A stretch of 64,000 nucleotides of DNA from Oxynema aestuarii AP17 (GTDB taxonomy: Bacteria; Cyanobacteriota; Cyanobacteriia; Cyanobacteriales; Laspinemataceae). The stretch spans positions 682,001-746,000 of the forward strand of contig NZ_CP051167.1 of the NCBI RefSeq assembly GCF_012295525.1, in the 5' to 3' direction. The position numbers were made by a program, and so were the translations under genes. Positions 19,435 to 28,961 of this stretch are shown one piece after another. Position 1 is the stretch's first letter; each line of letters starts with the position of its first letter. A model generated the notes under the pieces. It worked only from the letters and a program-made list of their open reading frames with translations, was not told the DNA's origin and did no database searches.

Positions 19435-19503
19435 AATGCCTCCGGAGCGTCCCCGGACCGACTCTGTTAACCCATCCCCGACCCGAACACCGCCCCCTCC
19501 CTC

Positions 19504-20490
19504 ATGGATTTACTGCGATCGCTGCCACTCGGACTGTATCTCGAACAACCTATCACCTGGCTGCATCACTTAGATCCGCGCGTCAAACTGGTCTGGCTGA
19601 CTAGCTTCTTACTCGCCCCGGTCCTCGCCAACCCCCAATGGCGGATCGGTTTAGTTCTGTTTCTGTTCGTGCTTACCGTCGCGGCGGCAATTCCCCTGCG
19701 GGTCTGGCGAACCCAAATGGGCTGGTTGCTGGTAGTGAGTACCACCCTGTTGTGCGTGACCGCGATCGCCCCCGACGGGCTCTCCGTCAACCACCAACCG
19801 CGCCTCCCCGCCCACGAAATCGCCTTTGTCAGCGAACCCGCCCCCGCCGATCCCGACGCCGAACCCAACCCCTGGTACGACCCCTTCGGCTGGTTTAAAC
19901 CCGGCCCACCCGCCGCCGAGACCGCGCCGCCCCTGCCCCAACCGACGGACTACGATTACGTCCTCTTCGAGAAAGGGAACGTCCAAATGACCCGGCGATC
20001 GCTGGATTTGGGCCTTCGGATCGGCACCTTATTCTTCACCCTGCTCTACAGTACGAACCTGTTTCTGCTGACCACCGCCTCCGAAGAAATTACCGCCGGA
20101 CTCGAAGATTTCATGAGTCCCCTGCGGCGTTTTAACGTCCCGGTCACCGAAATTTCCCTGACCTTAACCCTGTCCCTGCGCTTCATTCCCCTGGTGCTAG
20201 AAGAAATTCAAAACTTGATCCGTTCCGTTCGCACCCGGGCGATTAATTGGAAAAAACTCGGGTTTCGTGGAACCACCAAAGTGTGGCTCGCCGTCGTCGA
20301 GCGCTTGTTAGAAAATCTGCTCTTGCGGGCCGAGCAAATTTCCAGCGCCATGATCGTGCGCGGCTTTACCACTCCTCAAGACCATCGAGTTCAGTGGCAC
20401 GAGTTACGGCTCAAACGGCGCGATTGGACCGCGATCGCCGTGTTGGTGGTATTTTGGATCGTTCGCCTGCGCTGGGGCTGGGAAGTGTGA
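19504..20490 (+). CDS. ECF-type transporter transmembrane component (CbiQ/EcfT family)
   Basis: 328 residues. Starts with LEQPITWLHHLDPRVKLVW, the usual opening of CbiQ/EcfT, the scaffold that couples ATPases to a substrate-binding S component for vitamin or metal uptake. Several membrane helices follow, and the C-terminal VRTRAINWKKLG corresponds to the coupling helix with its Arg-containing motif. A proline-rich hydrophilic insert (about 115-150) separates the helical blocks, longer than in characterised homologues. No S component or ATPase is adjacent, so the substrate is unknown. Lies between der and pabB, probably one transcript. Confidence 0.85.
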   Translation: MDLLRSLPLGLYLEQPITWLHHLDPRVKLVWLTSFLLAPVLANPQWRIGLVLFLFVLTVAAAIPLRVWRTQMGWLLVVSTTLLCVTAIAPDGLSVNHQPRLPAHEIAFVSEPAPADPDAEPNPWYDPFGWFKPGPPAAETAPPLPQPTDYDYVLFEKGNVQMTRRSLDLGLRIGTLFFTLLYSTNLFLLTTASEEITAGLEDFMSPLRRFNVPVTEISLTLTLSLRFIPLVLEEIQNLIRSVRTRAINWKKLGFRGTTKVWLAVVERLLENLLLRAEQISSAMIVRGFTTPQDHRVQWHELRLKRRDWTAIAVLVVFWIVRLRWGWEV

Positions 20491-20568
20491 ACCCGCCTGT
20501 CAGCGCGATCCGGCGGATCCGTCCCTTCGCGATCGCACCATCCCTTCCCGACATCTAGCTTTCTACCC

Positions 20569-21984
20569 ATGCAACCCCTCTCTCCCTGGCAATGGCGATC
20601 GCTCCCCTCCCACAACCGCACCGGATCGGACGTTTTTGAATCGCTCTTTTTAAACCGCACCGATCCCCCCACAACCGCCACCATCGGCACCTTACTCGAA
20701 AGTCCGGCCCCGAACCCGAAGCCGCACCCCCTCGCCCGCTATTCGATCTGTGCCGGACCGCCGCGCGTCGTCAACGGCATTCCCCAAGTCTGGACCCCCG
20801 CCGTGGGTTCGATTTTGCCCCTGTTGCGACAACTGCTCGCTCGCGGGGGATCCTTGCCTCCCGAAACCATCCCCGAGGCGATCGCCCACCTGCCCTTTAC
20901 CGGAGGCTGGTTGGGCTGGTTGGGCTACGATCTCGCCTGGGAAATCGAGCGCCTGCCCCAGCTCAACTCCGACCCCCTGCCCTTTCCCGTCGCCTACTGG
21001 TACGAACCCGACACCTTTGCCGTCCTCGATTACGCCGAAGGGTGCCTGTGGCTGGCCGCCCGTTCCCAGGCCGATCTCGACCTGCTCGAACGAGGGCTGG
21101 ACAACCCGGCGAGTCTCGAAACCCCCCGAGGACGGGCGATCTCCGGAGCGCCCCAATTCCAAATGTCCCAAAGCGACTACGAAAGCGCCGTCCGCCGCGC
21201 CAAAGCCTACATCCAAGCCGGAGATATCTTTCAAGCCAACTTATCCTTACGCTTTGAAGTCAGCACCCGCGCCGACCGTTGGCAGTTATATCGCGACCTG
21301 CACCGGATCAACCCCTCCCCCTTTGCCAGCTACTGGCAGACCCCCTGGGGTAACGTGGTCAGTTGTTCTCCAGAACGCCTGGTCAAACGGCAAGGATCCC
21401 GCGCCGAAACCCGCCCGATCGCCGGAACCCGCCCCCGCGCCGCCTCCGCCGAACGCGATCGCGCCCTCGAACGGGAATTAACCGCCAATCTCAAAGAACG
21501 AGCCGAACATATCATGCTCGTAGACCTCGAACGCAACGATTTGGGACGGGTCTGCCAGTGGGGTTCGGTGCGCGTAGACGAGTTGCTGACCGTCGAACGC
21601 TACAGTCACGTCATGCACTTAGTCAGCAACGTGACCGGAGTCCTGCAACCCGACGCCGATAGCATCGATCTGATTCGCGCCTTATTTCCCGGAGGAACGA
21701 TTACCGGATGTCCCAAAGTACGCTGCATGGAAATTATCGAAGAACTCGAACCCGTGCGCCGCAGTCTGTTCTACGGGTCTTGCGGTTATCTCGACTGGCG
21801 CGGTCAGCTCGATTTGAATATTTTGATCCGCACCTTGTTGACCTGCGGCGATCGCGTCTGGGGCCAAGTCGGCGCCGGAATCGTCGCCGACAGCGATCCG
21901 GAACGGGAATGGCACGAGTCGATGTCCAAAGCCCGCGCCCAATTAGCGGCGTTGGGACTGACCCCGGAAACGATCGCCCCATGA
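20569..21984 (+). CDS. pabB: Chorismate-binding enzyme, aminodeoxychorismate synthase component I (PabB type)
   Basis: 471 residues. The chorismate-binding fold is seen in the C-terminal 270 residues: QAGDIFQANLSLRF, PFASYWQTPWG, SCSPERLVK, RPIAGTRPR, ELTANLKERAEHIMLVDLER and FPGGTITGCPKVR. GDIFQxNL favours PabB over TrpE; PabB with a glutaminase makes 4-amino-4-deoxychorismate for folate. The PIxGT position has Ala instead of the Lys of E. coli PabB, so the mechanism may follow the TrpE style. Anthranilate synthase is the alternative. Follows the EcfT-like gene by 78 bp. Confidence 0.8.
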   Translation: MQPLSPWQWRSLPSHNRTGSDVFESLFLNRTDPPTTATIGTLLESPAPNPKPHPLARYSICAGPPRVVNGIPQVWTPAVGSILPLLRQLLARGGSLPPETIPEAIAHLPFTGGWLGWLGYDLAWEIERLPQLNSDPLPFPVAYWYEPDTFAVLDYAEGCLWLAARSQADLDLLERGLDNPASLETPRGRAISGAPQFQMSQSDYESAVRRAKAYIQAGDIFQANLSLRFEVSTRADRWQLYRDLHRINPSPFASYWQTPWGNVVSCSPERLVKRQGSRAETRPIAGTRPRAASAERDRALERELTANLKERAEHIMLVDLERNDLGRVCQWGSVRVDELLTVERYSHVMHLVSNVTGVLQPDADSIDLIRALFPGGTITGCPKVRCMEIIEELEPVRRSLFYGSCGYLDWRGQLDLNILIRTLLTCGDRVWGQVGAGIVADSDPEREWHESMSKARAQLAALGLTPETIAP

Positions 21985-22145
21985 GTTCGCGATTGCCCTC
22001 GAACCCGTCGAAACGGGTTCCTTTTGGCGAAATCCTCCCCTTATCGGCAACAACGAACCGGGTGGAACTCTCCCGATCGCATTGGGTCGGTGGCGATTTA
22101 ATGATAAAAAATATTTGCCATCGTATTTCTATATACTGCTGGGGA

Positions 22146-22292
22146 ATGCTTGAAGCTGGTACGGAAGCGATCGACGAAAGCGCACCGGACTCGTGGGAGG
22201 AAAGGGTCGAAGTTTCCGAACTCGTGGCATCTCAGCCGCTTGCGTGCGATCGCTCCCTTGTTGCCTACCTTGCTAAATCGGAAGTTGAATGA
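22146..22292 (+). CDS. Possible small upstream ORF overlapping pipX
   Basis: 48 codons from ATG at 22146 to a TGA at 22290-22292, which overlaps the pipX ATG (22289) in the ATGA arrangement typical of translational coupling. The product (MLEAGTEAIDESAPDSWEER, then mainly acidic sequence) matches no family I know, and there is no strong ribosome-binding site. It may be chance. Confidence 0.25.
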   Translation: MLEAGTEAIDESAPDSWEERVEVSELVASQPLACDRSLVAYLAKSEVE

Positions 22293-22558
22293 ACACCGAA
22301 ACCTATTTGAATCATCCCAATTTTGGTCTGTTATTTAGGGTGTGTATCGTCGAGAGCGATCGAGAACTGTTTACCACCCTCTACGCCCAACGCTTGTTTT
22401 TTTTGGTGGTTACTTCCGGGGAAGGGATTAAATTTGAACCCCTCACCCGGGGGGACGCCCGTCTGCTCGTTGAAAACCGCCTGCGACTCCTGCGCCGGGC
22501 GGGTCAGACCAAAGATTACACTCAGCTTCAAGCGATTCACCGTCGCACCTTTCAGTAA
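22289..22558 (+). CDS. pipX: PipX, coactivator of NtcA
   Basis: 89 residues, canonical length. The N-terminal Tudor-like domain opens with ETYLNHPNFGLLFRVC, as in PipX of Synechococcus, and the C-terminal helices carry RLLVENRLRLLRRAG. PipX swaps between PII (GlnB) and the nitrogen regulator NtcA according to 2-oxoglutarate and ADP, linking nitrogen state to transcription. It is followed 69 bp later by pipY, the usual order. Cytoplasmic. Confidence 0.97.
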   Translation: MNTETYLNHPNFGLLFRVCIVESDRELFTTLYAQRLFFLVVTSGEGIKFEPLTRGDARLLVENRLRLLRRAGQTKDYTQLQAIHRRTFQ

Positions 22559-22627
22559 GGGCGGGCGATCGTCGATCGCCGACGGTCTAGCGCCCCCTAT
22601 TTTCGATCCCCTTGGATTCTTGAGTTC

Positions 22628-23296
22628 ATGAGTTCTACGATTGCCCGCCGCCTCGATCGCATTCGCTCCACCCTACCCCCGTCAGTTCGGTTAATCGCCG
22701 TGACCAAACAAGTCTCCGTGCCCCTCATGCGCGAAGCCTACGCCGCCGGAATTCGGGATTTTGGCGAAAATCGCATTCAAGAAGCCGACAGCAAGTACGA
22801 GCAGCTCCAGGATTTGCCCGATATTACGTGGCACGGCATCGGTCACGTCCAAAGTAATAAGGCCAAACGCGCGGTAGAATTATTCGACTGGATTCATTCG
22901 TGCGACAGTTTGAAGTTAGCCCGCCGTTTGAACCGTCTCGCCGGGGAATTGTCGCGATCGCCTCAAGTCTGTCTGCAAGTGAAGTTACTGCCGGATCCGA
23001 ATAAATACGGCTGGTCCGTAGAACAACTCTGGCAAGATTTGCCCGAACTCGATCGCTGCGAACATCTCCAGATTAAAGGCTTGATGGCGATCGCCCCCTT
23101 GGGATTGGACGAAGGCGAAACCGCTACCCTGTTTGCGCGCGCGGCTCAACTCGCCCGCGACATCGGCCAACAGCCTTGGCAACGCCTTCAAATGACGGAA
23201 TTATCGATGGGAATGTCCGGGGATTATGCCCTCGCCGTGGGCCAGGGAGCTACGATGGTTCGCTTGGGTCGGATTTTGTTCGGCGAGCGCTCGTGA
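22628..23296 (+). CDS. pipY: PipY, YggS-family PLP homeostasis protein
   Basis: 222 residues. Single-domain alanine-racemase-like fold binding pyridoxal phosphate: the PLP lysine is in LIAVTKQVS, with FGENRIQEA, WHGIGHVQSNKAK and LSMGMSGDYALAVGQGATMVRLG. The YggS/PROSC/PipY family buffers free PLP and affects amino-acid balance. Linked to pipX, as is normal in cyanobacteria. Confidence 0.96.
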   Translation: MSSTIARRLDRIRSTLPPSVRLIAVTKQVSVPLMREAYAAGIRDFGENRIQEADSKYEQLQDLPDITWHGIGHVQSNKAKRAVELFDWIHSCDSLKLARRLNRLAGELSRSPQVCLQVKLLPDPNKYGWSVEQLWQDLPELDRCEHLQIKGLMAIAPLGLDEGETATLFARAAQLARDIGQQPWQRLQMTELSMGMSGDYALAVGQGATMVRLGRILFGERS

Positions 23297-23874
23297 GGGC
23301 GATCTCCGCCGTGAAATGGCGATCGCCCCCCATTGTCGCGATCGGGGCTTGTTTTAACTTTCTTTGACTACAATTAAATCAAATCGATTCCCTTGGATCG
23401 CGATGAAATTACCTCGCGGCGATCGCCAACATTCGATTTAATTAAAATAAGCTTAAGCTCAAAAACTACGGGGGCCGTGCGGGGGCGGGCGATCGTCGCA
23501 AAAACGGGCGACCCCCTCTCGAAATTGCGTCGCGCAAACCCGGGCAGCCGAGCGATCGCCCCGGTAAATCGAGGGTTCGAGAGGCTTTAAACTAAGTCGA
23601 AAAACATCCCCAGTTCGCCTCCAACTACAGCTTACGATCCTTGCGAATGCCTCCCGAAATCCTCCCTCCCAAACCGACGGTCGAACAAATTTTTTCAAAC
23701 TGTTGTCTGTCGGTAATCCTTGGGTAATACTAGGGATTGTTCGATCGCGCGATCGAATCAAGTCAGCAAACGAGTATTTTGTCTATCTCGTTGAAACAGA
23801 TTTGATAAGCTATGGGGAGGATTTAACGAACTGATAGGGCAACCGTTGTCAACCCTAGTTTTGATGGAGCGTAA
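23297..23874. other. Intergenic region pipY-sepF
   Basis: 578 bp without a supported gene. A minus-strand 100-codon frame (23459-23761) lacks motifs. The last 120 bp carry the likely sepF promoter and leader; TTGAAA and several AT-rich hexamers are present but no clear promoter pair. Confidence 0.35.
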
Positions 23875-24507
23875 ATGGTGAACGGAATATTTTCTAAATT
23901 ACGGGATTTCGTCGGTTTGAACGAACCCGTAGACTACGAATACGACTACGATGAAATTGAGGGGGAAGGTTACCAAAACCTCTATCAAGAACAACCCCCC
24001 GCTCCCGCCGAAGCCGACAACCGTCAGGCCCGGACTCGTTTGCGGGATCGCAATGTTGGTGGTGTCACTATGGGGTCTTCGGGGATGAATATGGGATCGG
24101 AAGCAACAATGGGCTCGACGATGAACGCCCTCAACAACGTCATCGGCTTGCCAGGTGCCTCCAACGGCATTTCGGAAGTGGTTGTCATGGAACCCAAATC
24201 CTTCGAGGAAATGCCCCAAGCGATCCAAGCCCTGCGCGAACGCAAATCCGTCGTCTTGAACCTGACGATGATGGATCCGGACCAAGCCCAACGGGCGGTC
24301 GATTTTATTGCCGGAGGCACCTACGCCCTCGACGGCCATCAAGAACGCATCGGTGAAAGTATCTTCTTGTTTACGCCGAGCTGCGTCCAAGTCAGCACCC
24401 AAACCGGAGTGGTTCACGAAGTCTTGCAACCCCACTTGCGACCTTCTCGCCCGCCGATGGGCAACCCGGCATGGACCCAACCGGAACCGGGGCGCGTCGC
24501 CCAATAA
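23875..24507 (+). CDS. sepF: Cell-division protein SepF
   Basis: 210 residues. An N-terminal membrane-binding amphipathic helix ([15 protein letters not shown]), a poorly conserved acidic and Met/Gly-rich linker (about 20-95), then the SepF/DUF552 core: [39 protein letters not shown] and [12 protein letters not shown]. SepF anchors FtsZ to the membrane and bundles it at the division septum; it is essential in cyanobacteria. Positioned between pipY and proC, as in many relatives. Confidence 0.97.
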   Translation: MVNGIFSKLRDFVGLNEPVDYEYDYDEIEGEGYQNLYQEQPPAPAEADNRQARTRLRDRNVGGVTMGSSGMNMGSEATMGSTMNALNNVIGLPGASNGISEVVVMEPKSFEEMPQAIQALRERKSVVLNLTMMDPDQAQRAVDFIAGGTYALDGHQERIGESIFLFTPSCVQVSTQTGVVHEVLQPHLRPSRPPMGNPAWTQPEPGRVAQ

Positions 24508-24598
24508 ACTGACGGTCATCGGTCAGTTGGAAAGCGTAACGAGTTGACCGACCGATGACTTCTTGCAGACCACCCAGAGGAAGCACGAAGGACGAACA

Positions 24599-25405
24599 TT
24601 GTCTATTAAACTCGGTGCGATCGGAGGCGGGGTAATGGGAGAAGCTCTCTTATCCCGCCTTCTCGATCGCGGAATCTATCGGCCTCAAGCGATCGGGGTC
24701 AGCGAACCGTCGCCCTCCCGTCGCGATTTTTTGCAGCAGACCTACGGTATCGCCCCCCTGGCAGACAATCGCGCCGCCCTCGCCGCGACGGAGGTGGTCT
24801 TACTGGCGGTCAAACCCCAAGTCTTTGACACCGTCGCCGCCGAAATTGCGGGAGTGGAGCGAGATCGGCCCCCAGTGGTGGTCTCGATTCTCGCCGGAGT
24901 GCCGTTAAGCAAACTCGAAGGGGCGTTTCCCGGCTGGCCTGTGGTGCGGGCGATGCCCAATACCCCGGCCCTCGTCGGCGCCGGAATCACGGCGATCGCC
25001 CCCGGCAGTCGTGTCGAGGACGAGCAGTTAAAGCGGGCTCGAACCGTTCTCGAAGCCGTCGGGCAAGTGGTGGACGTCCCGGAATCGATGATGGATGCGG
25101 TCACCGGACTGTCCGGTTCCGGGCCGGGTTACGTGGCGATCGCCATCGAAGCCCTCGCCGATGGCGGCGTCGCCGCCGGACTGCCCCGGGCGATCGCCCA
25201 ACAACTGGCCATTCAGACGGTCCTCGGGACCGCCCGAGTGCTCGCCGAAAGCGACCTGCATCCGGCCCAACTCAAAGACCGGGTGACCAGTCCCGGCGGC
25301 ACGACGATCGCCGGAATTGCCGCCCTCGAACGCGCCGGATTTCGTTCGGCACTGGTGGAAGCGGTACGGACCGCGACGCGCCGTTCCCAAGAACTCGGCG
25401 ATTGA
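24599..25405 (+). CDS. proC: Pyrroline-5-carboxylate reductase
   Basis: 268 residues from a TTG at 24599, chosen because GAAGGA lies 7-8 nt upstream and the product then opens SIKLGAIGGGVMGEAL as ProC usually does; a further in-frame TTG lies at 24563. NAD(P)-binding motif GGGVM; AVKPQVFD; VRAMPNTPALVGAG; DAVTGLSGSGPGYV; and the C-terminal SPGGTTIAGIAALE signature. Catalyses the last step of proline synthesis in the cytoplasm. Confidence 0.95.
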   Translation: MSIKLGAIGGGVMGEALLSRLLDRGIYRPQAIGVSEPSPSRRDFLQQTYGIAPLADNRAALAATEVVLLAVKPQVFDTVAAEIAGVERDRPPVVVSILAGVPLSKLEGAFPGWPVVRAMPNTPALVGAGITAIAPGSRVEDEQLKRARTVLEAVGQVVDVPESMMDAVTGLSGSGPGYVAIAIEALADGGVAAGLPRAIAQQLAIQTVLGTARVLAESDLHPAQLKDRVTSPGGTTIAGIAALERAGFRSALVEAVRTATRRSQELGD

Positions 25406-25412
25406 GTCCCGG

Positions 25413-26159
25413 TCACGCAGTAATTTCGAGATGACCGCCACAGGCGATCGCCTCCGGGGCGATCTCGACGTGGTCGAGCCGGACTTGCTCCCCTAGATCC
25501 ACCGTGAAGGGGGCTAGAGCGATCGCCGTGTCCTGTCCTTCCCAGGTCAGGGACGGGGATCCGAAGCGCAAGAAGCGACGGTCCCCCGCGTCGAGGTAGG
25601 TTTTGAGGGTAAAGCGATCGCCGTCGCGGCTACCGCTCAAGCAAAGTTGACCCGCTTCCAGACTCAGTTGGGAGTAGGAAAGTGCCGCCCGAGTGCCGTC
25701 CGGGGCGATCGCCCCCAACGCCGGGGCGAACAGCTCGTCGAGGGCTTCGGCGAGTAGGGGAGAGTGCACGGAGGCGTGCAAGTCGAGCGCCTGCCAAAGG
25801 ATCCGCGCTTCGGCGTGCACGGGTTCGAGCAGTTGTAGGGGTTTGCCGCGCACGATCTCGGAAAGATTGACGCGGATATTGGTGGCGTGCATTTCCACCG
25901 CGCTCAGGTGTACGCCGCGATAGACGACCCCGGAGGCTTTGAGGGAAATCCACGGCAGGACGCCGCCGAAAATTTGGCGATCGCGCGCCGCGATCTCGAC
26001 GTGCAGCTCGTCGAGACTTTCGACTTGAGCCTTCAACCACAGCGATACCGCCCGGGAAAGGAGACGGCTGACCCATTGGCGTCGGGTCGCCTGGGGCGCG
26101 GACTCGTTGCTGGGGTCGAGGCGATCGTTCGGGGGAGTGGAGGGGACAGTCACGCTCAT
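25413..26159 (-). CDS. DUF2993 (LmeA-like) protein
   Basis: 248 residues. The body has DRQIFGGVLPWISLKASGVV, VEMHATNIRVNLSEIVRGKP and later LTWEGQDTAIALAPF, consistent with DUF2993 beta-rich proteins thought to bind lipids (LmeA in mycobacteria). No signal peptide; an amphipathic stretch, LLSRAVSLWLKAQVE, may associate with membranes. Convergent with proC (7-bp gap). The right end of an insertion element sits about 60 bp upstream of its start and may influence its promoter. Confidence 0.75.
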   Translation of the reverse strand: MSVTVPSTPPNDRLDPSNESAPQATRRQWVSRLLSRAVSLWLKAQVESLDELHVEIAARDRQIFGGVLPWISLKASGVVYRGVHLSAVEMHATNIRVNLSEIVRGKPLQLLEPVHAEARILWQALDLHASVHSPLLAEALDELFAPALGAIAPDGTRAALSYSQLSLEAGQLCLSGSRDGDRFTLKTYLDAGDRRFLRFGSPSLTWEGQDTAIALAPFTVDLGEQVRLDHVEIAPEAIACGGHLEITA

Positions 26160-26216
26160 AAGTGCTTTCGGATTAAAGTGAAAAGGGTGCGTCGGCCCGC
26201 AGATTGGCTCAGCTTA

Positions 26217-26338
26217 GTGTGACATCCTCCCGACGCTCACCAAGCACGGGTAGAGCGCGGGCTTCCCTTCCTCGCGGTTGGGTTTTCCTGCTTCATCGGG
26301 GTTCCCAAGTAACCTTCCTCTACAGGCAGCATCACCGA
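26217..26338 (-). ncRNA. Right end of TnpB element, likely omega-RNA 3' region
   Basis: The stretch directly downstream of the tnpB stop is where IS200/IS605 elements encode the guide omega-RNA. On the minus strand it ends with a subterminal hairpin (26229-26261: CCCGCGCTC and GAGCGTCGGG, one bulge) and the terminal GGGAGGATGTCAC. A guide would read into flanking DNA just beyond about 26217. RNA is inferred from element architecture. Confidence 0.5.
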
Positions 26339-27490
26339 CTATCCGTCGGCTGCAAGTACAAGACCTCGTTGCATGACCACTTGAGCGGCAGCAACATCCC
26401 GGTCTGTCGTATATCCACACTCATCGCAATAATGCACCCGTTCGCCGAGTTCCTTCTTCCCAGTATGCGCCCCACACTGAGGGCAAGTTTGACTGGTCCC
26501 GTTGGGGTCAACCTTGGCAAAGTAGACGCCACGCTTCCAGCCCACCCATCTGAGGATTTCCAAGAAGCTTCCCCAAGCAGCATCCAAACAATGCTTGGCC
26601 AAGATCCCGCGACTGGTCATCTTGAGGTTCAAATCCTCAGCAAAAATCATCCCAGCATGGTCACAAAGCTGGTGAGCCGTCAGGAAGTGGAACTCACGGC
26701 GAACGCTATAGATATGCTCGTGCAGTTGGCGAATCTTGGCTTGAATCTTCCGGTAATTAGCAGAACCCTTTTTCTTGTTCCTCAATTTACGTTGCAACCA
26801 TCGAAGCTTGCTTTGCCAATCCACGAAAAAGCGAGGGCGTTCTACCAATTCTCCCGTCGATCCAGCCAAGAACTTTTCCAGTCCCAAATCTATGCCAATC
26901 GGTTCACCGTGAGGCATAATCTCGGGGACGGAAAGATCGGCTTGCAGAATCAATTGAGCATACCAACCAGACGGCTTGAAGACGACCCGTACCCGCTTGA
27001 GTGCAAATCCTTCTGGGATAGGTCGATGCAGGTTAATGGGCATGGCTCCAATTTTCGGCAGTTCGATCTCAAACCCGTTGATGGGGTTCGATTTGAACTG
27101 CGGAAAGACAAACGAGCGGTACTGACCAAACTGTTTGAATCGAGGAAATCCAAATCCTCTTTCCTGCACGAACTTGAACGACTTATCCAATCGCTTCAAG
27201 GCATCTTGCAAAACTTGAGAGTGAACTGCTTTGAGTTCTGGGATCGCCTTTTTCGCTTCGGTCAGCGCATTCTGCTGTTTGTAATAGTCGGGATAGGGTG
27301 CATCAGCAGAAATGATGTATTCCTGCTTGATACTGCAAGCATTGACCGGACATTTACGCGAGCCGATCCAGTCCTTGCGCTCTGCCAAAGCGTAGTTATA
27401 GACGCGACGACATTGCTCCAACCAATCGAGCATTTGAGCTTTCTGGTCAAGTCCTGGATAGATTCGGTAGTTGTAGGTCAAGTTCAACAT
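26339..27490 (-). CDS. tnpB: TnpB-type RNA-guided nuclease of an IS200/IS605-like element
   Basis: 383 residues. Helix-turn-helix N-terminus (YNYRIYPGLDQKAQMLDWLE), then the split RuvC nuclease: GIDLGLEKF (first Asp), MIFAEDLNL (Glu), and TTDRDVAAA (last Asp) after a four-cysteine zinc knuckle (CPQC ... CDEC). All catalytic residues are present, so it may be active. No tnpA transposase is adjacent, making this an IS1341-type, TnpB-only element. It is of a different subgroup from the other two tnpB genes in the window. Confidence 0.93.
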   Translation of the reverse strand: MLNLTYNYRIYPGLDQKAQMLDWLEQCRRVYNYALAERKDWIGSRKCPVNACSIKQEYIISADAPYPDYYKQQNALTEAKKAIPELKAVHSQVLQDALKRLDKSFKFVQERGFGFPRFKQFGQYRSFVFPQFKSNPINGFEIELPKIGAMPINLHRPIPEGFALKRVRVVFKPSGWYAQLILQADLSVPEIMPHGEPIGIDLGLEKFLAGSTGELVERPRFFVDWQSKLRWLQRKLRNKKKGSANYRKIQAKIRQLHEHIYSVRREFHFLTAHQLCDHAGMIFAEDLNLKMTSRGILAKHCLDAAWGSFLEILRWVGWKRGVYFAKVDPNGTSQTCPQCGAHTGKKELGERVHYCDECGYTTDRDVAAAQVVMQRGLVLAADG

Positions 27491-28127
27491 AGCTACAGCC
27501 TAACAGATTTGTACTTTCCGTTAGACTATCGGCAGTGTGTCGATTTTCGGGGCATCGTAGACGCGAAGCGGCTTCTCGCAGAGTACCCCTCAATCGACGC
27601 GGGGAGTCCGTGGATCCCGACACTGACCTTTCAGGTACAGCGCGGGACTTATCGCTCCCCGAACCCCTCAAAAGTTAACGGCAGAAATCATGCAAATTCA
27701 TGGTAAAATTGGGTTAGTTTTTGTCAAAACCGAATCAAAATCAACTTGACGCTACCCGAGATCGGGCAGGTCTGCGATTCCAATGGGAGCATCGCGATCG
27801 CGGACAAGGACAGAGACAGATCCCTTGGCAACGAGACTGAGGTACCCTCCCGACCGGGTAAGAAGGGCGGTCTGGGGACGATCGCCACCGTCTGGGGGGT
27901 CCGGAACTCGGGGAGCGCGCGCCAGTCGAAGCCGGGAAGTGGGCCGCCGCCGCACGGGCGATCGCCGCCGTCGGCAACACCCCCGTCGAGAAACCTCGAG
28001 GGGATACCTACTTGCCCTAGGCCGCGATCCTGTAATATTTGTACATAGTTTGGTCTGGCATCGCGTCAGACTCGCCCGTAACCTTAACGTTTACCTTTTT
28101 CGTGCGCAAAGATCGGCACTCCAGATC
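27491..28127. other. Region between tnpB and the pseudouridine synthase
   Basis: 637 bp. The part next to tnpB (to about 27600) should hold the element's left end; I could not fix its boundary. Further along a minus-strand frame (27752-27955) contains a protein-like tail (GGYLSLVAKGSVSVLVRDRD) without start or known family; it may be a gene remnant. Confidence 0.3.
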
Positions 28128-28961
28128 GTGGAAGCTAGACTGCAAAAAATCCTATCCCAATGGGGCATAGCCTCTCGCCGTCAAGCCGAACAGATGATCC
28201 TTGACGGACGGGTTCGCGTGAACGGGCGAGTCGTTCCTTTGGGAATGAAAGCCAACCCGCACGGCGATCGCATCGAAGTCGATGGGGTTCCCGTGCGTCC
28301 GGCGGATCGACCCGATCCGATTTATCTGTTGCTGCACAAACCGAAAGGCGTGGTGTCTACCTGTTCCGACCCGCAACGACGCACGACCGTTCTCGATCTG
28401 CTCCCTTCGGAGTTGAGCGAAGCCCGTGGGTTGCATCCCGTCGGTCGTCTGGATTACAACTCTACAGGAGCCTTGCTGTTGACCAATGACGGAGACCTGA
28501 CCTTCAGCTTGACTCACCCGCGTCATTCCATGGCCAAAACCTATCAAGTTTGGGTGAAAGGGCATCCACCGAAATCGATTCTGCACGCCTGGCAGCAAGG
28601 GGTTCCCCTCGACGGCAAGACGACGCGACCCGCTTCAGTTCGAGAACTGCAATACGACCCCTCGCGCGATCGCACCCTTTTAGAAGTGGTGCTGCGCGAA
28701 GGCAGAAATCGGCAAATTCGCCGAGTTGCCGCGCATTTGGGATATCCTGTCGTTCGGTTGCACCGCAGCGCGATCGGATCGATTCACTTAGGTCCTGCCG
28801 AACGCCCGAGCTTGCCGAGCGGTCAATACCGTCATTTAACGGCGTCGGAGATTGATGTTTTGCGCGATCCGCCTCGGGACTCGTCTGCCCGAGGAGTCCG
28901 CCGTCGGAGAAATCTCACATCAACGAATGTGCCAGCAAAGATAAAGGAACACGGCATATGA
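28128..28961 (+). CDS. Pseudouridine synthase of the RluB/RsuA family
   Basis: 277 residues from a GTG at 28128. A longer frame extends upstream but its first 115 codons are Arg-rich and unlike protein, so I reject that start. N-terminal S4 RNA-binding domain (RLQKILSQWGIASRRQAEQM), then the catalytic domain with HPVGRLDYNSTGALLLTNDG, where the Asp in GRLD is the catalytic residue, and EGRNRQIRRV near the end. Modifies uridines in 23S or 16S rRNA. Its stop overlaps the next start by 4 bp. Confidence 0.9.
   Translation: MEARLQKILSQWGIASRRQAEQMILDGRVRVNGRVVPLGMKANPHGDRIEVDGVPVRPADRPDPIYLLLHKPKGVVSTCSDPQRRTTVLDLLPSELSEARGLHPVGRLDYNSTGALLLTNDGDLTFSLTHPRHSMAKTYQVWVKGHPPKSILHAWQQGVPLDGKTTRPASVRELQYDPSRDRTLLEVVLREGRNRQIRRVAAHLGYPVVRLHRSAIGSIHLGPAERPSLPSGQYRHLTASEIDVLRDPPRDSSARGVRRRRNLTSTNVPAKIKEHGI

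Noticed and set aside
26204-27706. 500-codon plus-strand frame opposite tnpB
   Set aside because: Overlaps a clear TnpB with all catalytic motifs; the plus-strand product shows no family likeness.
27752-27955. Minus-strand 67-codon frame with a protein-like tail
   Set aside because: No credible start and Arg-rich beginning; kept only as a possible remnant in the intergenic note.
27783-28127. N-terminal 115-codon extension of the pseudouridine synthase
   Set aside because: Arg/Pro-rich, unlike a protein domain; a GTG directly before the S4 domain is a better start.
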